From assembly GCA_021199795.1 (NCBI GenBank), contig JAJQHJ010000003.1, forward strand, positions 1 to 64,000: a stretch of DNA of 64,000 nt, given 5' to 3'. Numbering within the stretch: position 1 is the stretch's first letter; every line of letters starts with the position of its first letter. The position numbers and the translations under genes are program-made. Positions 51,718 to 60,332 of this stretch are shown here, one piece after another. The notes below the pieces were generated by a model. That model saw only the letters and a list, made by a program, of their open reading frames with translations. It was not told the DNA's origin and made no database searches. Source of the stretch: Oscillospiraceae bacterium (GTDB lineage Bacteria; Bacillota; Clostridia; Oscillospirales; Ruminococcaceae).

Positions 51718-52666
51718 CTGGGATAACTCCGCCTATAGACGAGGCATTGGCGTTGTAAAGTACGGTGTAGTAAGGCTCAATAGTAGTCCTGATTTCGTCG
51801 CCAGTTATGCAACACAGGTTGCAGTCTGGAATGGCTTTCAGAGCAACAGCCGACTTTGCAACGATTTCATATGTCTCGCAGAGCTCAGCCGCGTGCTCAA
51901 CATTCGCCTGAACATTCTCAATAGACTCGGCATACTCCTCAAGGAACGCTTCAACCGCTTCCGGATTCTCTTCCGCAAACTCAGTTCTGACGACAACACA
52001 GCCCATAGTGAGCTGACCCTCGTCGGTTACGTTGTTCCACTCCTCGGTCATGTCAAGGGCAATTCTTATGTCAGAATTCTGGATCATAACGTTGGTAACA
52101 GCCGGAACGGGGAGCATGCAGACTTCTGCCTCACCGGACGCCATCAAAGTAACAAGAGCACTGGAATCCATAAACTCGATGGTGACGTCGTTCTCCGGGT
52201 CGATGCCGTTCTGGGTGAGAACATAGTCGAGAACATATTCCGGGTTCGCGCCCTGACCGGTGGCATAGATTGTCTTGCCTCTTAAGTCTTCGACACTCTG
52301 AATAGAGTCGCCATTTTCGAGGATATAGAGAACGCCGTAGGTGTTCAAGGCACAGATCTGAATCGCTCCGTCAGTCTTGTTGTATAAGTTCGCAGCAACA
52401 TTGGTTGCAACCGCCGCAATGTCGTATTCTCCGCTTGTGAGACCGGCTACAACATCGTCATTAACCGAGCTGACGGTGAAGTTATATGAATTGGTGGTCT
52501 CACCGTTATCGTTGGCTTCCATCAGGTAGACAGCCCCGATTCCGGTGGGACCAGAAAGCACGGCGATATTGATTTCCGTTCCGACTTCCTCACTTGAGCA
52601 CCCGCAAAGGGCGAGAGCAAGCATAAGCGCGGTTATAAGTGCGATAATTCTTTTGAGTTTAGACAT
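51692..52666 (-). CDS. ABC substrate-binding lipoprotein (NMT1/SsuA-like)
   Basis: A 324-residue lipoprotein with lipobox ALCGC (lipidated Cys23). The body has the type 2 periplasmic-binding fold pattern: VLSGPTGIGAVYLM, EYDIAAVATNVAANLYNKTDG, DLRGKTIYATGQGANPEYVLDYVL. These are features of the NMT1/SsuA group that bind small organic or sulfur-containing molecules. AAAGGAAA precedes the ATG. It lies 15 bases after the Crp/Fnr gene, so that regulator probably controls uptake of the ligand, which cannot be identified from sequence. Confidence 0.88.
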   Translation of the reverse strand: MSKLKRIIALITALMLALALCGCSSEEVGTEINIAVLSGPTGIGAVYLMEANDNGETTNSYNFTVSSVNDDVVAGLTSGEYDIAAVATNVAANLYNKTDGAIQICALNTYGVLYILENGDSIQSVEDLRGKTIYATGQGANPEYVLDYVLTQNGIDPENDVTIEFMDSSALVTLMASGEAEVCMLPVPAVTNVMIQNSDIRIALDMTEEWNNVTDEGQLTMGCVVVRTEFAEENPEAVEAFLEEYAESIENVQANVEHAAELCETYEIVAKSAVALKAIPDCNLCCITGDEIRTTIEPYYTVLYNANASSIGGVIPDEDFYFAK

Positions 52667-52681
52667 GATAATTTCCTTTCT

Positions 52682-53335
52682 TTATTCACGAGACAATTCC
52701 GAGGGCTTGAGTATTTCAACGCCGTTACGGTCTTTTCGGATGACTCCCGCTTCCTCAAGCTTTGTGAGCTCCCGGTATAGCGAAGCCCGCCCGATTCCAA
52801 GTCTTCCGGCAATTTCGGAAAAGTTGCAGCCGAGAACCTGCCCCTTATCGTCGGCATTCTTAAGTAGAAATCTCGCAAGCCGTTTTTCGCTGCTGATTTC
52901 TCCCAAGGTGTCGACCTTTTCTGAAAGGAACCGGATCCTCGCCGAAAGATACCGGATATAGTTCATCCTGATTCTCTCGTCCCGGTTGATAAGCGTAAGG
53001 ATTGCTTCCTGGCTGAAATAGATGACAGTAGCGGAAGTCTTAGCTGTGAGAGTAGAGGCATATTCCGGCTCATTGTTAAAAAGTGCCGCCGCCCCGAAAA
53101 GAGAACCTGTTGACAGCTCACTCACCGAAAGCCTGCCCTTTGTAACAGCAATTCTTCCGGAAAGAACAACCCCGAGAACCCGTTGAAATTTTTCCGGCGA
53201 AAAGATAACTTCGCCTTTCAAGTATGACTTCTCCTCACATGAAAACTCCCGGATGATTTCAAGAATCTCCTCCGTCGGAACTTCTTTAAAAAGAAAAGTA
53301 GCCCCTAAGATTTCCGCCATCTTCTTTCCAGTCAA
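52682..53335 (-). CDS. Crp/Fnr family transcriptional regulator
   Basis: A regulator of about 217 residues with an N-terminal cyclic-nucleotide-type beta-barrel (about 10-120; LKGEVIFSPEKFQRVLGVVLSGRIAV, LSTGSLFGAAALF) and a C-terminal winged helix (about 145-210; FSEIAGRLGIGRASLYRELTKLEEAGVI). The start is uncertain: GTG 53344, TTG 53335 or ATG 53320. I chose TTG 53335 because GGGGTGA sits five bases upstream. No FNR-type N-terminal cysteine cluster is seen. It is first in an operon with the ABC importer. Confidence 0.88.
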   Translation of the reverse strand: MTGKKMAEILGATFLFKEVPTEEILEIIREFSCEEKSYLKGEVIFSPEKFQRVLGVVLSGRIAVTKGRLSVSELSTGSLFGAAALFNNEPEYASTLTAKTSATVIYFSQEAILTLINRDERIRMNYIRYLSARIRFLSEKVDTLGEISSEKRLARFLLKNADDKGQVLGCNFSEIAGRLGIGRASLYRELTKLEEAGVIRKDRNGVEILKPSELSRE

Positions 53336-53411
53336 AAAAATCACCCCGTTTTTGTCTCAAATGATACAAATACGAGGCGATTATATCACATAGTTTTCGC
53401 TATGTCAAGAT

Positions 53412-55193
53412 TTATTTCCTATAGAACTCAGCCTGCTTATCAAACATCTCAGTATAGATGCCCTTTTTAGCATAGAGCTCATCGTGCGTGCCGTACTCTT
53501 CTACATGACCGTCCTGGAACACGGCAACCTTATCAGCCAGCTGCACAGCCGAAAGTCTGTGAGTGATAAGAACAGCGCACTTGTCGGTTATGATGTTGTG
53601 GAACTGGGTGTAAATCTCATATTCCGCATTCGGGTCAAGCGCGGCAGTAGGCTCATCAAGGATATAGATATCCCTGTCGCTGTAAACAGCCCTTGCAATC
53701 GAGATTCTCTGGAGCTCGCCGCCCGAGGGGCTCACTCCGTCCTCATCAGTCCACTTATCAATAGCTGAATCGTAGCCGTGCGGAAGCTTTTTGACAAAAT
53801 CGGTAAGCCCGATTCTTTCGCAGACGTTGTCAAGCTTTGCTTCATCAACATCTTTGTCGAGTGCGATATTCTTCGAGAGCGGCAGATAGAACTTCTCGAA
53901 ATCCTGGAACGCTGCCGAGAACATGTTCTGATACTCCCTATAGTCATACTCGTTGATGTTCACGCCATCGAGGAGGATTTCGCCCTCGGTGGGGAAGTAG
54001 AGCCTCGAAAGAAGCTTGATGAATGTCGACTTGCCCGAGCCGTTCTCTCCGACGATGCAGAGTCTCTCGTCGCCGCGGATGGTGAGATTCATGTTCTTAA
54101 GAGCATAGTTTTCACTTCCAGGGTATTTGAACGAGACGTTCCGGAACTCGATGGTTGAGTTCTTCCCGAAGTTAGGCTTGCGGGTGCCGGAGGACTGCTG
54201 TTTCTGCGGAAGCTCAAAGAACTTCTTGTATTCTTCAACCTCCATGCAAAGTCTAGACAGGCTTAAGTAAGCGTTCACAATGCTTCCGATGTTGCTTGAG
54301 AACTGGTTCGCCGCACTGATATAGATGGACATGGTTCCTATTGCCATCCTGCCCAGGAGTACCGAGATTATCGAATAGCCATAGATAACTCCGTCCTTGA
54401 CGATGTTGACAATCGCCTGGAAGAAGTAGGTCTTGTTGCTCTCAATCGTTCTCTTGTGAGCAAGTTCGTTGCCCTTTTTCATGACCTTGCGGAAGTTATC
54501 GAGTAACATTCCACTGATGTCATAGACTCTGATCTCTTTGGCATATTGCGGGTTCTCCATCTGGAAAGTTGCGCCCCAGTATATTCTCCAGTAATTGTCC
54601 TGCTTCATACCTATCTCATGATTCTTGACGTTCAGTCTCTTTGTGAGAATTGAGTTCAGAAGAACTATAAAGAGAATGAATACGACCATGAGCGGGTTTA
54701 TGTAAGCGACAACCGACAGAATTACAACAAAGCTGATAATAGATGAAAGAATCGAATTGAGGCAATCTACTACTCCGAAAACGGAATCGCATACTCTCGT
54801 AGCGCGTTCTTTCATGTCAAGAACGTTCGGCGATTCGAAATATTCGTAGTCCATGTGGCTGGTGTAGTTGTGAAACTCCGCATGAACTTCAGTAGAAAGC
54901 CTAAGCTGTTTCTTACCAAAAATAATATTAATCAGCGAATTGGACGAATTCTGCACAAACGGTGTTGCCACTAAGGTTACCGCCAGAATGACCACGGTTC
55001 TGATTTCTCCTGCCATCAGGTAGTTGATGATGAAGCCGGGGAGGAGGGTGTAGGAAACGAGGGCTGCCGCATTTACGACCGACTTGAGAAGCGTCAGCAT
55101 GATATAGGGCAGGGCTCTCAGACCGCCGATGATATCAACAAGGGCGTAGCGGGTGAGGTTGATAGTTTTTCTGAGTTCGTTAAAAAATTTCAT
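53412..55193 (-). CDS. ABC exporter (fused membrane and ATPase domains)
   Basis: A 593-residue half-transporter with a six-helix exporter domain (about residues 20-320) and an ATPase domain. Walker A is GENGSGKST (about 385-393), signature PSGGELQR, Walker B IYILDEPTAALD, and the histidine is in THRLS. It has no N-terminal C39 peptidase domain. It belongs to the MdlB-like group that includes exporters of peptides and lantibiotics. A possible 23-residue peptide gene lies about 110 bases upstream on the same strand. GAAAGGACTAATTC precedes the ATG. Substrate unknown. Confidence 0.9.
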   Translation of the reverse strand: MKFFNELRKTINLTRYALVDIIGGLRALPYIMLTLLKSVVNAAALVSYTLLPGFIINYLMAGEIRTVVILAVTLVATPFVQNSSNSLINIIFGKKQLRLSTEVHAEFHNYTSHMDYEYFESPNVLDMKERATRVCDSVFGVVDCLNSILSSIISFVVILSVVAYINPLMVVFILFIVLLNSILTKRLNVKNHEIGMKQDNYWRIYWGATFQMENPQYAKEIRVYDISGMLLDNFRKVMKKGNELAHKRTIESNKTYFFQAIVNIVKDGVIYGYSIISVLLGRMAIGTMSIYISAANQFSSNIGSIVNAYLSLSRLCMEVEEYKKFFELPQKQQSSGTRKPNFGKNSTIEFRNVSFKYPGSENYALKNMNLTIRGDERLCIVGENGSGKSTFIKLLSRLYFPTEGEILLDGVNINEYDYREYQNMFSAAFQDFEKFYLPLSKNIALDKDVDEAKLDNVCERIGLTDFVKKLPHGYDSAIDKWTDEDGVSPSGGELQRISIARAVYSDRDIYILDEPTAALDPNAEYEIYTQFHNIITDKCAVLITHRLSAVQLADKVAVFQDGHVEEYGTHDELYAKKGIYTEMFDKQAEFYRK

Positions 55194-55229
55194 TTTGAAT
55201 TAGTCCTTTCAAACATAGTTTCCCGAAAT

Positions 55230-55256
55230 GGCAACTTACATCGATTGTAAATTGCC
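55230..55256 (-). promoter_or_regulatory. Long palindrome between the peptide frame and the ABC exporter
   Basis: GGCAACTTACA-TCGAT-TGTAAATTGCC is an 11-bp inverted repeat with a single mismatch. No T run follows on the minus strand, so it is probably an operator or a structured leader and not a terminator. Confidence 0.6.
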
Positions 55257-55302
55257 CAAAAACCTGTTTGTAAGGGGGCTAATCACACATCATTCGGGAT
55301 AG

Positions 55303-55374
55303 CTAATGGTGAGAAGTACCCGGATGAGTTTGCGATCTGGACGAACTAGACTTAATAAGTACTGCTTTTTTCAT
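55303..55374 (-). CDS. Possible 23-residue peptide gene upstream of an ABC exporter
   Basis: Minus-strand ATG at 55374 with an excellent AAAGGAG ribosome site nine bases upstream. It encodes MKKAVLIKSSSSRSQTHPG ending TSHH before TAG. The peptide has a basic, hydrophobic start and a Ser/Thr/His-rich tail, with no Cys and no double-Gly leader. The exporter gene at 53412-55193 begins about 110 bases downstream in the same direction, so the peptide could be its cargo or a regulatory leader. No known family is recognised. Confidence 0.45.
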   Translation of the reverse strand: MKKAVLIKSSSSRSQTHPGTSHH

Positions 55375-55510
55375 AAAAATGAACTCCTTTCAATTTTCGC
55401 TCGACTGATAAAAAACAGCCGTCATACTAATAGTGTCAGATTTTGGGCAAAAAGTTTCAATGGTATCAGAATAAAATTTTTAAAAATCTACAGTTAGCCT
55501 CCGCTTCTGC

Positions 55511-55539
55511 TTGAATTTTACTTGAAACCGTGTTATAAT
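55511..55539 (+). promoter_or_regulatory. Promoter of the hydrogenase operon
   Basis: TTGAAT at 55511-55516, 17 bases, TATAAT at 55534-55539. It places transcription start near 55546 and so rules out translation from the TTG at 55542. Confidence 0.8.
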
Positions 55540-55577
55540 ATTTGTCGAAATGTTTGTATGAAAGGAAGCGTGATAGC

Positions 55578-57413
55578 TTGTCTAGACTTGCACTGATGAC
55601 CGAAAGCCGGGCTGAGACGGTTGTCGAGGGTATTTACAAGGATATGGAGCGGCGTATTGCCGCAAGCTCTTCCGACGTTTGCCCTGTCGACCTGACTCTG
55701 GCTTTTCTAAGAATGTGTCATGCCCAGACATGTGGCAAGTGCGTTCCATGCAGAGTGGGACTTGCACAGCTGGGTAATTTATTAGAAGACGTTCTTAACG
55801 GAAGAGGAGACGATACAACTCTTTCTAAGATCGAGAAACTGGCGCACGTAATAGCCGAATCGGCTGACTGTGCCATCGGATTCGAGGCGGCAAAGATGGT
55901 GTTAAAGGGGCTCGACGGCTTCCGTGAGGACTACATATCCCATATTGAAAAGCATCACTGCTTCGCTGGAACCCCGATGAGTATCCCTTGCGTCGGCAAC
56001 TGCCCCGCAGGCGTCGACATCCCCGGTTATATTGCTCTCGTTGGTGAGGGAAGATATGCCGATGCCGTCAAGCTCATCAGAAAAGACAACCCGTTCCCGA
56101 CCGCTTGCGCTCTTATCTGTGAGCACCCTTGCGAGACAAGATGTAGAAGAACTCTTCTCGATGCACCTGTCAATATCAGAGGTCTCAAGCGTGCCGCAGT
56201 AGAGGGAGCAGGAGTAGTTCCTGCACCAGAATGCGCACCGTCAACAGGCAAGCGTGTAGCGATAGTCGGCGGAGGACCATCCGGTCTTTCATGTGCATAC
56301 TACCTGCAACTCATGGGTCACCAGTGCACCGTTTTTGAGGCTCACTCGAAGCTCGGCGGAATGCTTATCTATGGCATCCCTGCCTACAGACTTCCCCGTG
56401 AGAGGTTACAAAGTGATATCGACTGCATCCTCTCCACCGGCGTTGAGGTTAAACTCAATACCAAGGTTGGCGAGGGCGAATATACAATGGAAAAGCTCCG
56501 CGAGGAGTACGACGCCGTATATATCGCAATCGGCGCACACGCCGACAAAAAGGTCGGAATCGAGGGCGAGGATGCCGAGGGCGTCTGGTCTGCGGTTTCG
56601 TTCCTTGGCGGAATCGGTGATGGAAATATCCCCGACCTCAGCGGAAAGAAAGTCTGCGTAATCGGTGGCGGCAATGTCGCCATGGACTGCACACGTTCTG
56701 CAATCAGATGCGGTGCCGAAAGCGTTTCAATCGTCTATCGTCGCCGTAAGGAGGACATGACCGCTCTTCCTGAAGAGGTCGACGGTGCAATCGCCGAGGG
56801 CGCAATCATGGTTGATCTCCACGCACCCCTCAAGATAGAAACAGACGAAAATGGCAAGGTTGCGGCTCTCTGGGCTACTCCTTATATGCCTGGTCTCATA
56901 AAGAACGGAAGAATGAATCCGTCGCCGTCCGGACTTCCTGACAAGAGGATCCCCTGCGACGTAGTACTTGTTGCAATCGGACAGGGAATCGACTTCTACA
57001 AGCTCGAATCCTCCGGAATCCCGGTTGTAAGAGGCGTTATCAAGGGCGACGACTGGACAGAAGTCGAGAATGCTCCCGGTGTATTTGCCGGAGGCGACTG
57101 CGTAACCGGACCCAAGACTGCGATAAGAGCTATCGCCGCCGGAAAGGTTGCCGCTGCAAATATCGACTATTACTTAGGCTATAATCACACAATCACCACC
57201 GATGTTGAAATTCCCGACCCGAATCTGACTGACCGTCCATACTGCGGAAAAATCAATATGTCCGAGCGTGAGCCGGGTGAGCGCAGAAACGACTTCGAGC
57301 TGATGGAAATCAAGATGACCGAAAAGGAATCCTGCCAGGAAGCATCAAGATGCTTAAGATGCGATCACTTCGGTTGCGGAATCTTCAAGGGAGGGAGGAA
57401 GAAACAGTGGTAA
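55578..57413 (+). CDS. GltD-like NAD(P)/FAD oxidoreductase with NuoF-type iron-sulfur domain, hydrogenase partner
   Basis: A flavoprotein of 611 residues. TTG at 55578 follows AAAGGAAG and begins MSRLALMTESRAE. Residues about 35-125 resemble the C-terminal 4Fe-4S domain of NuoF/HydB (CGKCVPCRVGL, later DCAIGFEAAK). The rest is the glutamate-synthase small-subunit fold: an N-terminal Fe-S domain (CVGNCPAGVDIPGY, CEHPCETRCRR), FAD-binding VAIVGGGPSGLSCAY, NAD(P)-binding VCVIGGGNVAMDC, and the terminal GVFAGGDCVTGPKT. It overlaps the [FeFe] hydrogenase start. This pairing matches the glutamate-synthase-linked (group A2) hydrogenases as I know them, and would move electrons between NAD(P)H and HydA. 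Confidence 0.9.
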   Translation: MSRLALMTESRAETVVEGIYKDMERRIAASSSDVCPVDLTLAFLRMCHAQTCGKCVPCRVGLAQLGNLLEDVLNGRGDDTTLSKIEKLAHVIAESADCAIGFEAAKMVLKGLDGFREDYISHIEKHHCFAGTPMSIPCVGNCPAGVDIPGYIALVGEGRYADAVKLIRKDNPFPTACALICEHPCETRCRRTLLDAPVNIRGLKRAAVEGAGVVPAPECAPSTGKRVAIVGGGPSGLSCAYYLQLMGHQCTVFEAHSKLGGMLIYGIPAYRLPRERLQSDIDCILSTGVEVKLNTKVGEGEYTMEKLREEYDAVYIAIGAHADKKVGIEGEDAEGVWSAVSFLGGIGDGNIPDLSGKKVCVIGGGNVAMDCTRSAIRCGAESVSIVYRRRKEDMTALPEEVDGAIAEGAIMVDLHAPLKIETDENGKVAALWATPYMPGLIKNGRMNPSPSGLPDKRIPCDVVLVAIGQGIDFYKLESSGIPVVRGVIKGDDWTEVENAPGVFAGGDCVTGPKTAIRAIAAGKVAAANIDYYLGYNHTITTDVEIPDPNLTDRPYCGKINMSEREPGERRNDFELMEIKMTEKESCQEASRCLRCDHFGCGIFKGGRKKQW

Positions 57414-59191
57414 ACGTAACAATAAACAACACCCCCGTTCAGGTTGAAGAGGGAACGTCAATACTCGATGCCGCTAAAGTGGCCGGCATAAATATCCCTA
57501 CTCTCTGCTTCCTCAAGGGTATAAATGAAATAGGAGCCTGCCGTGCCTGCATAGTTGAGGTTGAGGGAATCGACCGCCTGGTAACCGCCTGCGACAATGT
57601 CGTCAGCGAGGGCATGGTTATCCACACAGACACTGCAAGAGTAAGAGAGGCAAGAAAGACAAATATCGAGCTTCTTCTTTCACAGCACAGGGTTAACTGT
57701 CCGTCCTGCTTCCGCAACGGCACCTGCCAGCTCCAGAAAGTTGCTTCAACACTCAGAATCAGCGACACCCTGAGCTTCAAGACCGAATATCCAGAGGATA
57801 AGTGGAATGACAAGCTCCCCATCATCCGCGATGAGAGCAAGTGTATTAAGTGCTATCGCTGCGTTTCCGTCTGCCAGAAAGTACAGTCATTGGGAATCTG
57901 GGATATGGTCGGAACCGGTGCACACACAACCGTCGGAGTTTCCAATCACCGCAGTCTTGAAAATGCCGACTGCGCATTCTGTGGTCAGTGCATAACCCAC
58001 TGCCCGACAAATGCTCTTCACACCCGTGACGACACGGAAGCCATAATAGGCGTAAACGGCGTCATGAACGACAAGGACAAGATCACCGTTGTCCAGGTTG
58101 CACCTGCTGTAAGAGCCGCCTGGGGCGAGGAATTCGGGCTTTCTCCCGAGGTCGCAACTGAAAAGCGTCTCGCCGCAGCATTAAGACGCGTCGGATTTAA
58201 CTATGTATTCGACACCAATTTCTCCGCCGACCTCACCATCATGGAGGAGGGAACCGAGTTCCTTGAGAGAATGAAGCATCCGGAGGGCAAGAAGTTCCCG
58301 ATGTTCACATCCTGCTGTCCAGGTTGGGTCAGGTTCTTAAAGAGCCAGTACCCCGACATGGTCGACCAGCTTTCAACCGCCAAGTCTCCCCAACAGATGT
58401 TCGGAGCAGTCACCAAGTCCTACTTCGCTGAGAAGATAGGTGTAGATCCCGAAAATATCGTTTGCGTCTCAATCATGCCCTGCACAGCCAAGAAAGCTGA
58501 GCTCGACATCCCGAGCATCAATGATGCCGCAGAGGGATGCAAGGACGTTGATTTCTCGCTTACAACCCGTGAAATGTGCCGCATGATCAAGGCTGACCAG
58601 ATTGATGTTGCAGCTTTGCCTGAAGAAGATTTCGATTCGCCTTTGGGCACAGGAACCGGTGCCGCAGTCATCTTCGGAACAACCGGCGGCGTTATGGAAG
58701 CCGCACTCAGAACCTGCTACTATGTCCTAACAGGCGAGAATCCGGATGCCGACGAGACATTCAAGGCAGTACGTGCCTTAGGCAGCGACAAGCCATGGAT
58801 TGAGGCTGAGTATAATGTAGCCGGAATCACCGTCAAGGCGGCAGTCGTAAACGGTCTCGGAAATGCCCGCAGACTTATCCGTGCAATCAGACGCGGCGAG
58901 GTTGAATATCAGTTCGTCGAAGTCATGGCATGTCCTGGAGGATGCGTTGGAGGAGGCGGACAGCCGATCCACTATAACGAAGAGCGCGCCGCTGACCGTG
59001 GACAGGTTCTCTATAACTACGACAGTGCCAATACTCTTAGATTCTCCCACGAGAACCCCGAAATCAAGGCAATCTACGCTGATTACCTCGGCGAGCCCTG
59101 CGGAGAAAAGTCCCACCATCTTCTTCACACCGATCATCACGCTTGGGATATGCCCGAAGCATCGGTCTATGACGAAGACGTTGTTCACTGA
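57407..59191 (+). CDS. hydA: [FeFe] hydrogenase, group A
   Basis: A 594-residue enzyme that interconverts protons and hydrogen. GTG at 57407 follows GGAGGAAG and overlaps the flavoprotein stop. An N-terminal 2Fe-2S domain (about residues 1-78; CFLKGINEIGACRACIVEVEG) is followed by the His-Cys 4Fe-4S site (HRVNCPSCFRNGTC) and two 4Fe-4S ferredoxin clusters (CIKCYRCVSVCQ, CAFCGQCITHCP). The H-cluster motifs are TSCCPGW (about 301-307), MPCTAKKAE and EVMACPGGCVGGGGQP. A C-terminal small-subunit domain ends the protein. It is cytoplasmic and is expected to couple with the upstream NAD(P)H-oxidising flavoprotein. The maturases HydE, HydF and HydG are not in the window. Confidence 0.96.
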   Translation: MVNVTINNTPVQVEEGTSILDAAKVAGINIPTLCFLKGINEIGACRACIVEVEGIDRLVTACDNVVSEGMVIHTDTARVREARKTNIELLLSQHRVNCPSCFRNGTCQLQKVASTLRISDTLSFKTEYPEDKWNDKLPIIRDESKCIKCYRCVSVCQKVQSLGIWDMVGTGAHTTVGVSNHRSLENADCAFCGQCITHCPTNALHTRDDTEAIIGVNGVMNDKDKITVVQVAPAVRAAWGEEFGLSPEVATEKRLAAALRRVGFNYVFDTNFSADLTIMEEGTEFLERMKHPEGKKFPMFTSCCPGWVRFLKSQYPDMVDQLSTAKSPQQMFGAVTKSYFAEKIGVDPENIVCVSIMPCTAKKAELDIPSINDAAEGCKDVDFSLTTREMCRMIKADQIDVAALPEEDFDSPLGTGTGAAVIFGTTGGVMEAALRTCYYVLTGENPDADETFKAVRALGSDKPWIEAEYNVAGITVKAAVVNGLGNARRLIRAIRRGEVEYQFVEVMACPGGCVGGGGQPIHYNEERAADRGQVLYNYDSANTLRFSHENPEIKAIYADYLGEPCGEKSHHLLHTDHHAWDMPEASVYDEDVVH

Positions 59192-59207
59192 CTCATACAA
59201 GCATAAT

Positions 59208-59242
59208 AAAATCCCGTGTTACCTAAGTAGCACGGGATTTTT
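59208..59242. terminator. Bidirectional terminator between hydA and an AraC gene
   Basis: ATCCCGTG pairs with CACGGGAT across a 12-base loop, flanked by A and T runs. Confidence 0.9.
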
Positions 59243-59257
59243 GTGTTCAGTTTAAAG

Positions 59258-60181
59258 TCAGAGTGTATCCGGCGGAATCCTCTTGTTATCAGGATCTTGG
59301 TCTGTTGTACTCTTGCCGGTGTTCTTATCAGCATAGAGGTAACGATACTCGGCAGGCGAAATCTTCTCCTGTCTCTTGAAGACGGCGCAGAAGTAGCTGC
59401 AATCGTTGTAGCCGACAGCCTTTGAAATGCTGTTGATGGAAAGCTTCGTGTCCATGAGAAGATTCTTTGCCTCAAAGATTCTCTTTTTTGTCAGATGCTC
59501 AAACGGTCTCATATTCAGAGTTTCTCTGAAGATACGGCAGATATACTGCGGCGAAAGATTGACAACCTTAGCCATGTCGTTAAGCGTGATGTCTTTCATA
59601 TAATTCTGGTCAATGTAGTCCATGATGAGCTTGATCTGATCCATGCGATGATTCTCTCTAGGAGAAACGGGGCAGGAGATAACCTTGTTGAGCTCGATAA
59701 GGAACGAATAAATCAAAGAGGAATTGTGATGACCCGAATGAATCTTCGTCGAATGAATGGTTCTCAGCATCTTCTCCCAGATTCTTTCGATCGATGAGAG
59801 ATCCGCTGTCCTGAATACAACAGGCTTTGAAAGACCAAGGCTCTCCAGGATAGGCTCACATGCGGCACCTGAGAAAGAAACCCAGTGAGTCTCCCACTCA
59901 ACGCCCTCCTTTGCAAGATAATCATGCGGATAGTGAGCAGGGAGGAAGAATCCGGAGTTTTCGGGAATCTTATATTCCTCTCCGTCAATTGTGAGAACTC
60001 CCTCACCCTTAGCTGTATATATTACCTGATTGTAAACGTGACCGGTTGGTCTTACACAATGTCTTTCCGGGTCAGTAGACCCGACACCAGTTACGTACAG
60101 CGGCAGATTCACCTCGTCACCCAAAAGTGCAAAATAAAATTCCTGCAATGATGACACCTCCATATGCAATTTGCTATTCAT
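59258..60181 (-). CDS. AraC family transcriptional regulator
   Basis: A regulator of about 307 residues with an N-terminal cupin sugar-sensing domain (PTGHVYNQVIYTAKGEGVLTIDG, SGFFLPAHYPHDY) and a C-terminal double helix-turn-helix (about 200-300; ITLNDMAKVVNLSPQYICRIFRE, SINSISKAVGYNDCSYFCAVFKRQ, SPAEYRYLY). The start is uncertain: ATG 60181 or the in-frame ATG 60163; neither has a strong ribosome site. Members usually activate carbohydrate-use genes. It converges on hydA, so its target is not evident from position. Confidence 0.9.
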   Translation of the reverse strand: MNSKLHMEVSSLQEFYFALLGDEVNLPLYVTGVGSTDPERHCVRPTGHVYNQVIYTAKGEGVLTIDGEEYKIPENSGFFLPAHYPHDYLAKEGVEWETHWVSFSGAACEPILESLGLSKPVVFRTADLSSIERIWEKMLRTIHSTKIHSGHHNSSLIYSFLIELNKVISCPVSPRENHRMDQIKLIMDYIDQNYMKDITLNDMAKVVNLSPQYICRIFRETLNMRPFEHLTKKRIFEAKNLLMDTKLSINSISKAVGYNDCSYFCAVFKRQEKISPAEYRYLYADKNTGKSTTDQDPDNKRIPPDTL

Positions 60182-60332
60182 ATTTTTTACGTACCATAAG
60201 GATATCACTATTTTCGACAAAAGTCAATATAATTTCGAGCGATTTTTGAGAAAAAAGTTTTGAAAATCCCGCAGTCAAGCCATTTTATAAATTGCGTAGG
60301 ACACAAATAAAATGTGAAAATATTTCATTCTC

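Noticed and set aside
55542-55577. Upstream TTG start for the GltD-like flavoprotein
   Set aside because: It lies only three bases after the -10 box of the promoter, so it would not be inside the transcript.
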